DNA of 64,000 bases from Halichondria panicea (GCF_963675165.1 NC_087377.1:14070198-14134197), one strand, 5' to 3'. Positions 45,740-58,107 are shown, counted from the first letter of the stretch. The notes: generated by a model from the sequence alone, not told the origin. A program made the numbers and translations.

Positions 45740-46624
45740 TTAATGTTTATAGATATGTTTGAGCATGAACTTATGCATGTAGAGTACTCCTGCATGATCA
45801 TCACTTGAGGATGAAGTGCGAGGTGCGCAAATGTTGTTTGTCAACACTTGTGAGCAAGGAAATGTGGTGGCGGCCATTGGAAGAGGCAGAGATGGCAGAT
45901 AAGACTCAGTGAATCGGCTTCTGGCTACAGGCACAATGTCCATACAAGGCTTTTTACCGTGTAGGATGTCTGAAATGTTTTCTTGCTGCTCTAAGGAGGT
46001 TCGCTTGTAGCTTCTGATCTCTTCGATACTGCGATGGCCTGTACGCTCCATTACGAGTTGTTCATCAACACCACTTGAGTACAACCTGGCTGCAGTTGTG
46101 GCTCTGAGCGAATGGTTCGTTTTGAATCCTTGTATTCCTGCTTTTTTACACATGTTCTTCACTATGTTCTTCAACTGAAGGTATTATGTCCCAAAGGTGC
46201 TCAGGAAAACCAGAAATCTTGTTTAGGTTTTGTCAGAGGAGAGAGGTAGAACGCATTGCTCGGGCGATCATGAGGACACAAGCTAATCTTAAACAGCTCA
46301 ACAAAGCATCTCTGAGGATTTTCGGGATTTAAATAGTGAACACCTACTTTGGGCTTGAACTTGCGTCCTTTCAATCCTCCGGGACAATTCTTCGATATGT
46401 CTTCTGAGGAATGATCATTCATTTCAAGGCTCACAAAGTTCAATCTGGCAAGGATTATGGCAAAGTTGTCTGTGCTCACCTCCACTGCGCAATGCATAAT
46501 AGAGTCCATTCATGAACACCATTGTATTTCTGTCCTGTGTCCCGTCCGGAAATTGCGAAATGTCCCAGATTTTCAAGGTTGCTGCTCCTGAGCTGGGATA
46601 ATACAGTCCAAAGAAGCTCAAAAA
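45740..46624 (-). pseudogene. Crypton/DUF3504-like tyrosine recombinase relic
   Basis: Three frame segments on the minus strand, in order, match the DUF3504 (QRICH1/ZMYM-type) fold derived from Crypton recombinases: YALRSGGEHRQL; then GLKGRKFKPKVGVHYLNPEN with ERCFVEL-like FVELFKI and AFYLSPL; then NHSLRATTAARLYSSGVDEQ, MERTGHRS and IRSYKRT. H-x-x-R, the later GH and the SYKR tyrosine are the recombinase signature. Frames are broken by a shift near 46460, a TGA at about 46201 and a small insertion before 46174, so it is dead. The upstream part (46557-46667) recurs at 59355-59460, which supports mobility. Confidence 0.8.
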
Positions 46625-46782
46625 TACTGAAGCTATGGCTTGAAAGCTTAAATCATGAACAGAATTCAGTTTCTTGCACTATTATGCTGTCCATCTCTAT
46701 TGCGCGCTACGATCAAAACAAGAAAAGAGGGTTGGGCTGCTGCACAGTTTTGTGCATGGGGTGTGGCTCTCCATATCCAACA

Positions 46783-47408
46783 CTAGGTCAACCATAATGG
46801 TGAGGTACCCTTTATACTAGCAGTAGTAGCGTGCAAACTCACATTACCAATTAGGTCCCCTTCGCTCTCGCTGCCCTGATCTGAGGTCTCCGGACTCTGT
46901 TCTTTGACTCTCCTGACGTTCCCTCTGTTGGGTGCAAGAGGCTTACTTCCTTTACAGGCTCGCTGAAGAATTTTGACAAACAGCACCGGCGCTGACTCGA
47001 TATTTAGCAAAAACTTGTCCTTTTTTCCACAACAAAAACAGGTTAGGTCCTTTAACCTAGAATTGTCTCCAACTCGATGAACCGGCTGCTGGCCAGCCCT
47101 GAGATCTTTCACGTGCTGCGAGGCAGTCTCATTCCTCAGTGCCAAATCTACCGCCCTGGCATACGTCAGGCCTGGCTCGGCAAGTAGCCTTCTCTGTAGG
47201 GAATCATTGTCAATGCCGCAAACCAGCCGGTCCCTCAGCATGTGAGGGTGTCTCCAAACTCACAGAACTATGATAAACAACGTAGCTCTGAAACAAACTG
47301 TGCTACGGACTCTCCAGGCTTCCTGAATCGACTGTGAAAACGAAACCGTTCGACAACGACAGACGGGGTTGGGTTGAAATGTCTCCTCAACACTTCTGTC
47401 AGTTGGTG
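46783..47408 (-). pseudogene. Ty3/gypsy gag relic
   Basis: The minus frame reads FRKPGESVAQFV, then after a stop and a frameshift MLRDRLVCGID and LQRRLLAEPGLTYARAVDLA, with a partial zinc knuckle (CFCCGKK). This order is typical of Ty3/gypsy gag (family knowledge). At about 47410 it is cut off by the palindromic element. No protease or pol follows at 46783. Confidence 0.83.
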
Positions 47409-47413
47409 AGAAT

Positions 47414-47733
47414 TATGCTGGCATAATAGGCACATTTATCAATTATGAGAATAATAGGCATGCAGGTTTCACAGAAATTATTATAGGTCAGTACGAGTCA
47501 TAGTATAAACATTTGGTATTACCAGTGGTTAATTATCTCCTTGCAATTCTATTATAGTGTTAATAGATAGAGTCACATGGCAATTATTAATTTGATGTTA
47601 CTCATGCGACGATATGGGGCCTATAATTATGTTGTGCTTTGGAGGAATAATGTGGAAATAATAGAAATAATAGGCTGTTTACTTGAGCATAAAAGAATAG
47701 CATAATAGGTATAGTATCCCGCATAATCTACCA

Positions 47734-47772
<39 letters not shown>

Positions 47773-48591
47773 ACTAGAAGATCATCTATATAGTCTAACC
47801 ACGAATAATCTATTCATTGCTAATAATTATATTTTCTAGTGTTCTATATAGATATGGTGCAATTACAATTACAAACCAGCGTACCAAGTTGCCTGTCAAT
47901 GCACATTGAGGAGTACATGAACATTGGGCACCAGCAAACAATATAGGGGTGTGGTAACCGGAAGTGGGCGTGCTTTCACTTTTTTTTACAGGCCTTTAAG
48001 TTTTATCTTCCCCCATGCAAACTGAAAATCGATGAAATCCTAAATCGATGAAACCCTGTCAGTGGATATTTTCATAAAAATATAGTATAGAGCCATCATA
48101 CGAAAATAAAAATAAAACTCCGCAATTATTGTAATGCAATAAATAATATTATGTAACATCACTATCCTGAGCTGTACGATTAATTGGGCGATTCATACGA
48201 ACATTTGCACCAACGAAAATTACCCGCTATTTTTTTGTTGATTCAAATGTTCGTATGAACCGCCAAGTTAAATGTTTCGTGTAATTTGGGCGAGTGAGAG
48301 AGGACAGGATGAACCACTAAGTATAACAATTAATTTTTTAGCCTCATTCCAACCACATTATTCCACCAAAGCACAACATAATTATAGGCCCCAGGTCGTC
48401 ACACAAGTAACATCAAACTATAAATAATTGCCATGTGGCTCTATCTATTAACACTATAATATAGAATTGCAAGAAGATAATTAACCACCAGTAATTCCAA
48501 TTGTTTATACTATGACTCGTACTGATCTGTATTTTTGTGAAACCTGCCTATTATTCTCATAATTATTATAAATGTATACCTATTATTATAC
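47414..48591. mobile_element. ~1.2-kb element with ~240-bp inverted arms
   Basis: 47420-47660 and 48345-48590 are inverted copies of each other (for example gtacgagtcatagtataaac against its complement, and the aatgtggaataa / ccacattattcc blocks). The interior carries an AG microsatellite and no open frame. A related short element is at 50740-51182. A large foldback, non-autonomous. Confidence 0.88.
47737..47768. repeat. (AG)n microsatellite
   Basis: About 16 uninterrupted AG units inside the palindromic element. Confidence 0.95.
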
Positions 48592-48779
48592 TTAATCTAG
48601 CTACCAACCCCTACCGAGGCTACATAATTTATGGCCTTAGCTGAATGGTTTCCTAGTTGCCCAAAACCAGTGGCCCTAACTAGCGTCGCTCCCAGGCTTT
48701 ACTCTTTCTTGTTCTTGTCTGTTCTCGAGCTAGAGATGATGGGAGGCACTAAAGAAGGACATGATGGACGTCATTGTGA

Positions 48780-49152
48780 AAAAAAAAGAAAAGCCTGCGT
48801 TGTATGCGAAGTCGCGTGATCCATATACATTTTTATGAACGTGGGCGATATGTAGCCTACAATCGTGACGTAGTGTATTCTCCCACGCATTAATTAAGAC
48901 ACTAGATCGAGTGATGGCAAAACTTAGCCTACATCTCATCGAGCCCATAACAACAGAGTATGGTTTTTCTTGTTTTCTTGATAACATGTCTGCTAGTCTT
49001 TTGTAGAACGTTGTTCCTTCCTTTCCCATGCTACCTGTAGTTGAGAAGACGAGAGGTGTAAACACACTATACTCTACATTTTGAACTCTTTGATCATACT
49101 CTCTTTTTTTGGCTGCCTCGTTAATTGATACTCTCATTATCATGCTATGCAT
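48780..49152 (-). pseudogene. Fragment of a reverse-transcriptase-associated ORF
   Basis: The minus frame at 48950-49152 has NEAAKKREYDQRV, YSVFTPLVFSTTGSMGKE, FYKRLADMLSRKQEKPYSVV and MRCRLSFAI. I recognise this as a segment found at the end of many invertebrate reverse-transcriptase-type repeat proteins, from memory of family style only. After RSSV the frame runs into the foldback family seen at 40195-40290. Truncated at both ends. Confidence 0.5.
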
Positions 49153-49415
49153 GTAAAGACGCGCCGCAATAAATGCGGGGCGTAAAATTGCGCGCTATGC
49201 GCGTGGCCCCATTTTTTCTGTGCTCTTGAGCTTCAATTTCTAGAAACGCCCCTAGCTTTAGCACATACAGACACATGGACAAACACACTACCATGCGGCA
49301 TAAAGTTATTTGTCCATCTCCTGCAATTAAGCAACAACATTAAACCACACCCACACCCACTGAGACCACACCCACATTTCCCTCGAACAGATAATTCAAA
49401 TAATGCGTTTGGTTG

Positions 49416-49697
49416 TTAGCTGGGCGTAGCCTGGCACCCGTTCCCAACGGGTGGCCGGGTGACACGCTTAATATATAGGATTTGTACAGCTGTGTTATGC
49501 AATCTGCCCTGTAAGCATTATGAATAAAATTAGAATGCTGCTCCGTTTGCTTACGAGTAAAATTATAAATCACACGTCCGGTTATGAATAACGTTATCTT
49601 AGAAATACTGCAATCTGATTAGGCGCACTCCTCAGTGCATATATAAACATGTCCCCCGGCCACCCATTGAGAACGGGTGCCGGGCTATGCCCAGCTA
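49416..49697. mobile_element. hAT-like MITE, 282 bp, 8-bp TSD
   Basis: Inverted ends tagctgggcgtagcctggca and the complement of tgccgggctatgcccagcta. Exact duplication tttggttg at 49408-49415 and 49698-49705. An 8-bp duplication is typical of hAT elements (family knowledge). Confidence 0.88.
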
Positions 49698-49832
49698 TTT
49701 GGTTGCTTCATCCTGGAGTGTGTGAACTGGGCCATTTGACATCAGCCTCCAGCTATACATGTACGGTAGACTCTCGCTATTCCGGCTCTCTGAAGTAGGT
49801 CCACCTCGCCATTTGGTTTGGCACGGATTGCT

Positions 49833-50052
49833 ATATACTGTATATAGCGGGTAATTTTCTGGGGACAAAATATTCGTGGTTCAGCAATATTGAGACATTT
49901 TGTGGGTAATATTTTCGTGGTTGGAGCTTGCACTGCAGGTAAAGGTAGGCAAGGTCGCTTCATTCGTGAGTAAAATATTTGTGGTCAGACCCTCAACCAC
50001 GAAAACTACGAATATTTTGCCCCACGAAAATTATACCCTAGCTCTATACGAC
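49833..50052. mobile_element. MITE of the tagcgggtaattttc family
   Basis: Left tatagcgggtaattttctgg, right cacgaaaattataccctagc; internal inverted ccacgaa / ttcgtgg blocks. Related to 14558-14722. Confidence 0.65.
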
Positions 50053-50739
50053 AAAACTCACCCTGAAGTACGGCCACTCGCTATTTCGTATACTGCATGG
50101 CCAGTGCTGGAGTGTCCCAAACCAGGTTTTCAATGTAATTTCAATGTTACGTTTTGACTCATTGCCCTTCATTATCCTCGAGACAAGAGCCGCAAAAGTA
50201 GTCATTAGATTCGAGGTAAGGTCGTTTTTAAGCCGCTGCTATTTCCCGAAGTACCGCCACATACATCGGCCAATTAAGCTGCACTGTCCCCCAGGTTACT
50301 GTATATATAATAATAACCATAGATAGGGTAGTGAGGGATTGGAAACGTAATCAAGAATTAAGTGATTCACGTGATGTTTTACAATGAAGTCTACGTAGTG
50401 GCTCTGGGACCATCCTTGTATATTTTCATAACTCCCGCAAAGGCCCGGGAAACTTCCAATGTATACATCTCAGAGCTATCCCCATTACTGAATCATAATT
50501 ATGCCCCCTGATGGTAGATATCAATTGGAAATATAACCTTGATTGTCTTGAAGTAGCTAGAGGTACACATGCAGAGTGCTTTTTCATGCTTGTGTTCTTA
50601 TACATGTATAGTACCGCCAACTATGATAATTATAGCTGAGGCTGCTGTGTAACTATATAAATAGTGTCCTGTGTCCCAAATGGCCTCAAGTATACGAGAT
50701 AAAAGTTGATGTTAGCAGCAAACTGCTCGTAGACTAGGT

Positions 50740-51182
50740 TTTTCCCAATTATGCTAGAAAATTACCTATTATTCTTCTATTCTTTTATGCCAAGAGAGTC
50801 TACCTATTATTCTTTTGTTGTTACCCATTATTCTCGAAGTTTGTATGACAATACAACGAATGAAAATGAATATATCTTATTGTACTGTAACATAACTGAG
50901 GCCTCGATTAATGTAATCGCGAAGAGTGAGAGTTTGTCTGTCATTAAATGAATTCTGAGAACATGCAGTGAGTCACTACATAACACTTGATGATGCCATT
51001 ATAGTATGCATGTGCAGGCCGCCATGTGGATACATACAACAACTACACCCATTTGTTCTAAACCATACCCCTATGTCAAAATCATATGCCTATTATTCTA
51101 GAATAATGCTCGATGCTAATTGAGCTTAATGGAGTGCCTATTATAATTATTCCAAAATTATGCTATAGCATAATTGGGAAAA
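50740..51182. mobile_element. 443-bp TIR element with ttttcccaattatgct ends
   Basis: Exact inverted 16-mers (ttttcccaattatgct and agcataattgggaaaa) at both ends, with inverted cctattattct words inside. Shares the cctattatt motif with the 47414-48591 element and with the introns of G11. Confidence 0.82.
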
Positions 51183-51189
51183 GCCAATC

Positions 51190-52700
51190 GTGGACTTCTT
51201 ACAGAGAGCAAAACAATTCTCATGAATTATTCATGTTTAGCCCTCGTGTTAAAAGTAACCCTTGATTAAAACCGTGGAGATACATGGATGGTACTTTGAG
51301 GGTACTTCCGTTTCCGGCTAACTCTATCCATGATTATACATAGCCTGAAAGAACGACCTGGTCTGAGAAGTTTCAAGTAGATGATGATAGTTTTAGAGAT
51401 ACAGTCAATGAAGATTCAGCTACTTTATATGCACATAAACCTCTGATCCCAGGAGGAGGAAGTGTTGCAACTCGGATGGTTGGTGTGTCAAAACATGCGC
51501 ATGCGCATTCACTGGTTCAGGTGACTATCCCATTGCAGCCCCTCCCATAATTATTCAAGACGTGATTTGAGAAGTAGTATGAAATGAAATATTTGCTGGT
51601 AAGTTATTAAATAATGATAACCTAAGACAACCGAGAGTTTACATAAGGCCTAGCAACTCTCAAACTCTGGGTACCGTAGTATAAACTGTTTAAAACAACT
51701 TGTTGATCTGGCTCTGCTAGATGAGTAACAATTTGAAAGCTAAACATTTGTTCCTGACATCGTACATACTAGTTATTGACTGATTGACTAGTAGATCTTA
51801 TACGCCCCATCGATTGGTTATATAGTGGTAGCCTTATTTATTCAGCAAAACCATTGTTTGAACAATGCATTGAGACAGCCCATGCAACCTTGCTCTCATG
51901 CACAGCCCCTTCGATTCTGCCTCAGAATACACAGTTAGAGTAATAACTTAATCCCATTTTTTGGTGCTATAATTTATGTGTTTTATGTCCCTGCTGTGTA
52001 TGTAGCCTCTTTCCCAGGCCGATCCGCCTCCAATTGAACGCTAGGTCGACTCCTAGCCTACTGTGTGCATGTGTTGAGGTTACAGTAAACCGTTTGCTCA
52101 TTAATTATTCATGAGCTAGATCTAGTGATCTTTTCTAGTCGGAATAAGCTGAAGTCCAGCTAAAACGCAGTAGTAATTTCATGGCTCGAATAGACACTTT
52201 TAATAGATAGCTTAGGTGCAGTCTACTGTAGCTGAAGTATATGCAGGGCCACACGAAGAGATATTTTTAAAAAAGGCTACTGAAAGCTCACAAGAGGCTG
52301 TTTTCCTTGGCTCTGTCAGCCATTTTAAGTACATATTTTTGTTTTGTGAGAGTTTCCTGGCCTGGAAAGAAAAAACGCTTTGTGTAGCCCTCCAGAATGG
52401 TAAGAAGTATCCTATAAGAGCAAGAACACGGAGCCAGAAGTATTTTTGGAAGTATAAAATGACTACTAGTTTGTGTTGTTTCTAGTAACTTGATGATCGC
52501 TCAGAGCTTCCACTGAAAGATGTTTTGAAGATTGATACTTGTCATACAGACGGATACAACGATATATTTATCATGTATGTGCTTTAAACTTCTCTCATGG
52601 CATTTATAGTTTCACAAAAATCATTATAAGAAAATCATGAATATTCATGAGCAAACTTGTTTACCGTAATCTTAATTAGGTGTCATCAATTTGAAAATGA
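51190..52700. other. Intergenic stretch, no gene seen
   Basis: A single TAGCCTC-type terminus (52003-52066) without its partner is present. A 89-codon frame at 52216-52485 has no recognisable domain and no introns or neighbours to support it. Confidence 0.4.
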
Positions 52701-52714
52701 AGTTGAATAATAGG

Positions 52715-52850
52715 TAGCCTCGATCCCAGGCCGATCCGTCTCTAATTGAACGCTAGGTCGCCTCGACCTAGCGTTCAATTAGAGACAGATCGGCCTAGGA
52801 GAGGCGACCTAGCGTTCAATTAGAGACGGATCGGCCTGGGATCGAGGCTA
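52715..52850. mobile_element. TAGCCTCG foldback, 136 bp, nested palindrome
   Basis: Ends tagcctcgatcccaggccga and its complement. The interior repeats gacctagcgttcaattagag in both orientations, so the whole folds into nested hairpins. It sits at the left end of the inverted-repeat element 52851-53285. Confidence 0.85.
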
Positions 52851-53285
52851 AATGTGATGCAATTTGAGAAAACAGACCACTTGGCTTGGTCTAAAAAAGT
52901 TGAGATCTCTATGCATACTGATAGAGCAGAGAAATGCCTACACAATGCTATGCTTAGTCTGTACATACCTCATTCTATGACTAAGTTATAATCGTTTGAA
53001 GTTGGTTGCTATGAAATTGCATTATTGAAAAAACGCCATTCAAAGATGCCCTACTCCATTAGTAAGCCTATGTTTTGCGTTTTTTGACGAAGCACTGAGG
53101 TGAACATATTTGGATATAGAGCACCAGACTTCACATAGAGATAGTAGAAAGGCTATAGATACTTGTAAACTTATAAAACTAAATTCATCACTTTGCACTC
53201 AAGGTCACAAATTTGCCTCTAGCTCAAATTGAAAATCTAAGCCAAGTGGTCTGTTTTCTCAGATTGCATCACAAATAATAGGCTG
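52851..53285. mobile_element. TIR element with tgtgatgcaat ends
   Basis: tgagaaaacagaccacttgg at 52870 is inverted at 53240 (ccaagtggtctgttttctca), followed by the complement of tgtgatgca. About 435 bp, no open frame. Confidence 0.75.
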
Positions 53286-53420
53286 ATCAAGTGTGAATAA
53301 ATAATAGGTGGAAAAATTGGCACAGGCCTAATGTATAGAGACTAGGATGCATTGAATGAATATTATTAGCACGACATTATTTTTACCATTACTATTTTAC
53401 AGGACTTGTTTTTATGAATA

Positions 53421-56400
53421 ATGATTGTGATCACAAATAATATTATTAATATCCAGAAGATAAAACACCGCTTTCTTGACATTGTATTGGGGGGACTTTG
53501 CATCTTACCATTTCTATCAACTGGGATTGAAGGTATATAGTACAATTATTCAGCTTTGGAATTTTCTAATCTAAAAACTGTGCATTTATAGGGATTTCAC
53601 CAACAGTCAACCTGACTGTTGAGAGAGGAGTGAGTCTGGTTGGTGAACACTGTCCTGGAACTATCAGACTGCTCTGTGAGGGAGTGGATCTGACTACTTT
53701 ACGTTGGCGATACAATGGGGACAATGTTATTTATTCATTTTCGACCACTGATTTGCCAATGAACTCTGTAACAACTAATCCAGCTTTCATAAATGTTGAA
53801 TTAAAGTTTGTTGCTTCCACCCCGAATGACAAAAGATTTGGAAACTTTGTTTCAGTTCTGACAGCGGATATTGCCCAACTCCAATCTCAAAACGTAGGAA
53901 ACATCAACTGTGGGGACCCAGGAACAATTGACACAGAACCAGTTAATATTAGGATATTGCAACCATCTATTCCTATTACACCAAGAGTATCTTCGGTTGT
54001 TGCTACCTACCTTTTTGGCGCATTGCAGACAATTGACGTCTCATGGATAAAGCTGGTATGATCGCAACTATATAATACAGACTTGCGTCTACTGTATTCA
54101 TTTTTCAGGAGGAGGATTGCCCAGAATTTGCTGCTACACTCGTGTACGAGCTGCGTCTAACTGGAGTGCAGTCTCATCAGTCTCATCAGTCACTAACTGC
54201 CAACCAAACTAGCTGCAGATCTGAATTGTGTGATGAATCTTTTTCACTGAATGTTTCTGGCAAAAGAGTAAATGTTACTGGGTACAACCTCTCATTAAGA
54301 GCAAGGAATAACATCGGCTCTAGTGAGGCTTTTATGTACCAACTAAGTAAGTTGTGTGTGCTATAGAGCAATTTGGATACTGTACTAATTTTTGGCGGGA
54401 AAGTTTTGCGCATGAACATTTTCACTATTTGCGGCTCACGAGGCTGAGCCCTCATTATCAGAAGAAATGTTTGTGGGTTGTATTATTTGCATTTCAATGC
54501 CAGAAAACCACACTTAGTAAGAGGTTTGCAAGTGAAATACTGGTGCATGTGTGGAAGTTTCTCCCGGTTTTATAATTTCGAATTAACTGCTCTGCCCTTG
54601 AAAAAAGCGAAATTTTGCACCTCACAAGAATGTTTCGCTATATATAGTAACATGCATGCACTGCCTTCATTATTCAACAGAGCAGCAGAGCGATCAGTAC
54701 TTCTCAACCGAAATCAATGCCACAAATTGCCCATCACTGCGTACTCAGTGTGTATCAGAAGATTCAAATCTACGCAATGCCACCTGTTCTGTGTCCTATG
54801 GAACTGATCCTACATTTATGGACCTCCCCTACAATATGGACTCTCCATTTGATATTCCTTTCCCGATAACAGCTGGGCTTTCTTCTAACACTACATTTTT
54901 TCTGGCCTATTCTACACCTGTTCCAGGATATGCTATTATTCTAATAGTCATAAGGGAAACATTAACTACAGGTTAACCCATCATCCGCCATGTATACCAA
55001 TATAAATACAAACAGTACACCACTATAAAAATGATGCATGTGCGGTTTTCACTTTATAATGCATGAATGCATGGCTATTGCATGTGGAAAACGTCCACTT
55101 TTTTTTGCGTAGAAACCAAACATCTCTTACAGAAATTATACATGCATGCATTGCCAAGCATAAAAACTATACAATTCATGCATGCATGCATGTAATCCAT
55201 GCAGATGTATGTGAGCACGGGCCCAATACTGCATCAATTGTAGCACCAATTGCAACTGTACTTGTGATAATTCTTATTATCATGATACTGCTGTTCATTA
55301 TTGGAGTTGTACTTTGTTGTGTAAGAAAATACCGAAAGAAAAATAAGGTGAGATGATAATTTAAATTATGACTGCATTTGTGTTGAAAGACGTTTATTAC
55401 CACTATAATAATTATTATACTATAATAGCATGTGTATAATAGACCCCGATAATTTAGCATAATAGGTGTCTAAAGAATAATTGGGCATCAAGTCCATTTT
55501 TGGTAAAGATCATTACATTAAGTTTTGCATAACGATGTTCTCATGGAAAAAATGGCTGAAGGTGAATATTCATAAATTAGCTGCCCTTCTTTGCTTTAGT
55601 GAATATTATGGATCAGTTCGAGTCAGCGAGGTAATACTGAGATCAGTTGTGTGCTGTGTTTATGTCTACGTCTTAACTTTGTTATGTCACATTTTTGGGG
55701 ATAACAGATTTGTATGACCGGATTTTTTTAAAGCACACGTTTCAGAATATTTTAGAATAATCTTTCAACCTCCAAAATAAGCGACCTCTGGCTTTGTAAT
55801 TATTAAAAAGTGTCGCTTTAAATCGAGGTATTACGGTAGCTGGAAATTTTCGTGAGGTGCAAAATTTCGTATTTTTCAAGGGCAGAGCAGTTTATGCGAA
55901 AATTAAAACCGGAATAAACTCTCACGCACCGGTATTTCGCTATTGATAGGTGTGATTTCCTGGCATTGAACGTTATTAGAACCTATAAATCGAAAAGTTT
56001 AGCCAATAATAGTCCTGTTATACGGTAGTTATGCACATCATATACCCAATGTGATGATGTCATTATTCATAGGGGGGAAGCTGAGCATTTTGGAGAAGGG
56101 TCACCCCTGTCCCACCCACCCCTCCCCCTCCCCCCCGATGCATTAGATATGAAACCATATAATTATGCTGAATTTGCGGCAGTATACTCAAAAGCAATAA
56201 CATTTATTGTTATTTTTTTTATAGAGTTCTATTAACCGATTTGAAGAGGACACAGAATTTGTTAAGCCACAAACTGAACTTGTTAAGCTACAAACTGACG
56301 AAGCAACCTACAACAGTACTGAAACCTGCAATTATGCACCACCACTCTCCAAGGCAGTGCAAGATAAAGACGCAGAGCAGGAACCCAAGTACTGGTTCTC

Positions 56401-58107
56401 TTTGGGGCCTCTCAAGTTTGGAAGGAGTGAAGATACTACTCCAATTGGTGCATGTGGTGCTCCTGTTACCTCACCGGTAGTACTAGTTCCCCCTGGACAG
56501 ACAGACCTATCAGCTGGGGTAAGTGGCCAATATACTGCGATTGGTAGGTCCTCATTATGCTGGAAGGTTAGTTTGGTACAATTCTCTTAACTTCTTCCCT
56601 TACATTTAGACTGTTACAATACAACAAGAGAACTATAATACTGTGAAAAATATTAATGTCAATGTGAGGCATATAATGCTTGCATGGGTTAATTCTTTTG
56701 ACCAGCATAATAATAGACTGAATTTGAGGCAGTATACTCAAAAGCATAATTGGAAGAAAAAAGAACATAATTATATAGTGTTCCAGAGTCGATTGTTTTA
56801 TCGTTTTAGAGTAACCGACTTGACGAGGAGAATGGTCAAACAGATCTTGTGAAGCCACAAACTGACGAAGCAATGTACGACAGTTCTGAATCCAACAATG
56901 CACCACCACTCTCCAAGGGAGTGCAGGATAAAGACGCAAAGCAGGAACCCAAGTACAGATTTTCTTTGGGGCCTCTCAAGTTTGGAAGGAGCGAAGACAC
57001 TACTTCAATATGTGGTGCTTCTGTTACCTCACCGGTAGTTACCCCTGGACAGACAGACCTATCAGCTGGGGTAAATCGCAGCATATTCGGCAACTTTTAT
57101 TTATAGTATAATAATGTAATTATGAAGGGTCATTATGCTGGCTAATTGTGGCATAATAATTATAGGATTAAAATTGAAATTGCGACCTTGGTTAGTGCTG
57201 TTTCTGATTACAGAACCTCTTTTAGCTTCCTCCCTTATGTTCTGTTACAATACAACAAGAGAAATAATACTGTGAAAAAGTGATGTCAATGTGATCAAGG
57301 CATAATGCTTCTTTTGACCAGCATAATTATAGGCTGAATTGAGGCAGTATAATTATACTCAAAACCATAATTGGAAGAAAAAGAGCATACATAAACGATT
57401 GATCAATATAATTACTATTATTGTTTCAGAGTTCTGCTAACCGACCTAAAGAGGAGAATCGTCAAACAGAATTTGTGAAGCCACAAACTACCTACAGCAC
57501 TTCTGATGCAACACCACTGTCCATGGCATTGCCAGATGAAGACCTAAAGCAGGAACCCAAGTACAGGATTTCTTTGGGGCCTCTCAAGTTCAGAAGGAGC
57601 GAAGATACTACAGTAACTCTAATTGGTTGTGCTCTTGTGACCTCACCGGTAGTTCCTCCTGGACAAACGGACCTGCCAGCTGGGGTAAGTAACCAATATT
57701 TTGCGATTGGTAAATTATTATTGTTTCAGAATTCTATTAACCGACCTGACGAGAAGAATGGTCAAACAGAAGTTGTGAAGCCACAAACTGGTGAAGCAAC
57801 CTACAACAGTTCTGAAACCAGCAATGCACCACCATTCTCTGAGGCAGTGCAAGATAAAGACGCAAAGCTGGAACCCAAGTACAGATTCTCTTTGGGGCCT
57901 CTCAAGTTTGGATGGAGTGAAGATACTACTCCAATTGGTTGTGCTCCTGTGACCTCACCGGTAATTACCCCTGGACAGACAGACCTATTAGCTGGGGTAA
58001 ATCGCAGCATAATTATATTGGCAACAAGCTTTATAATATTTCCCTCCTATACTACACTTTTGCCATGTAGTCTAATGGGGTTTAACTGTCATAAGTTGGC
58101 ACCTTAG
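53421..58107 (+). CDS. G11: Ig-FN3-FN3 single-pass receptor with four tandem tail-repeat exons (class IV)
   Basis: Exons: 53421-53532 (signal peptide, hydrophobic part IVLGGLCILPFLST), 53592-54055 (Ig: EHCPGTIRLLCEG, LRWRY, INCGDP; FN3 start ending VSWIKL), 54109-54346 (FN3 end, RARNNIGSSE), 54681-54971 (second FN3-like), 55205-55347 (helix VLVIILIIMILLFIIGVVLC, then RKYRKK), and tail exons 56225-56518, 56810-57070, 57430-57684, 57730-57996. All phases agree. Read to the in-frame stop at 58107 it would be about 811 residues; the true 3' end is uncertain. Each tail exon is an ~85-98-residue copy of one module with two conserved tyrosines. No inactivating change seen. It is the only member 12 kb away from the main cluster, and on the plus strand. 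Confidence 0.85.
56225..57996 (+). repeat. Four tandem phase-0 exon repeats in the G11 tail
   Basis: Each exon runs from NRxxE through VKPQT, a [AT]xYxS[ST][ED] tyrosine site, QEPKYRFSLGPLKF, a SEDTT link and TSPVVTPGQTDLSAG (consensus; pieces vary). All begin and end in phase 0, so any number can be spliced in. Introns between them also share sequence (gaggcagtatactcaaaagc), so exon plus intron were duplicated as a unit. Confidence 0.9.
57685..57729 (+). other. 45-bp intron in frame between tail repeats 3 and 4
   Basis: Bounded by GTAAGT and TTTCAG, 45 bases, no stop codon in the coding frame, so both spliced and retained forms keep the frame. Retention would insert 15 residues starting VSNQYFAIG. 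Confidence 0.75.

Noticed and set aside
49340..49573. 77-codon minus frame as a gene
   Set aside because: It runs across the end of the hAT-like MITE and has no family resemblance.
52216..52485. 89-codon frame as a gene
   Set aside because: Composition is plausible but no recognisable family, no splice partners and no start context; left as unassigned.
55481..55717. Additional G11 exon around 55600
   Set aside because: AG and GT sites exist, but the phase needed after the membrane exon gives an immediate stop, so it was left out of the model.
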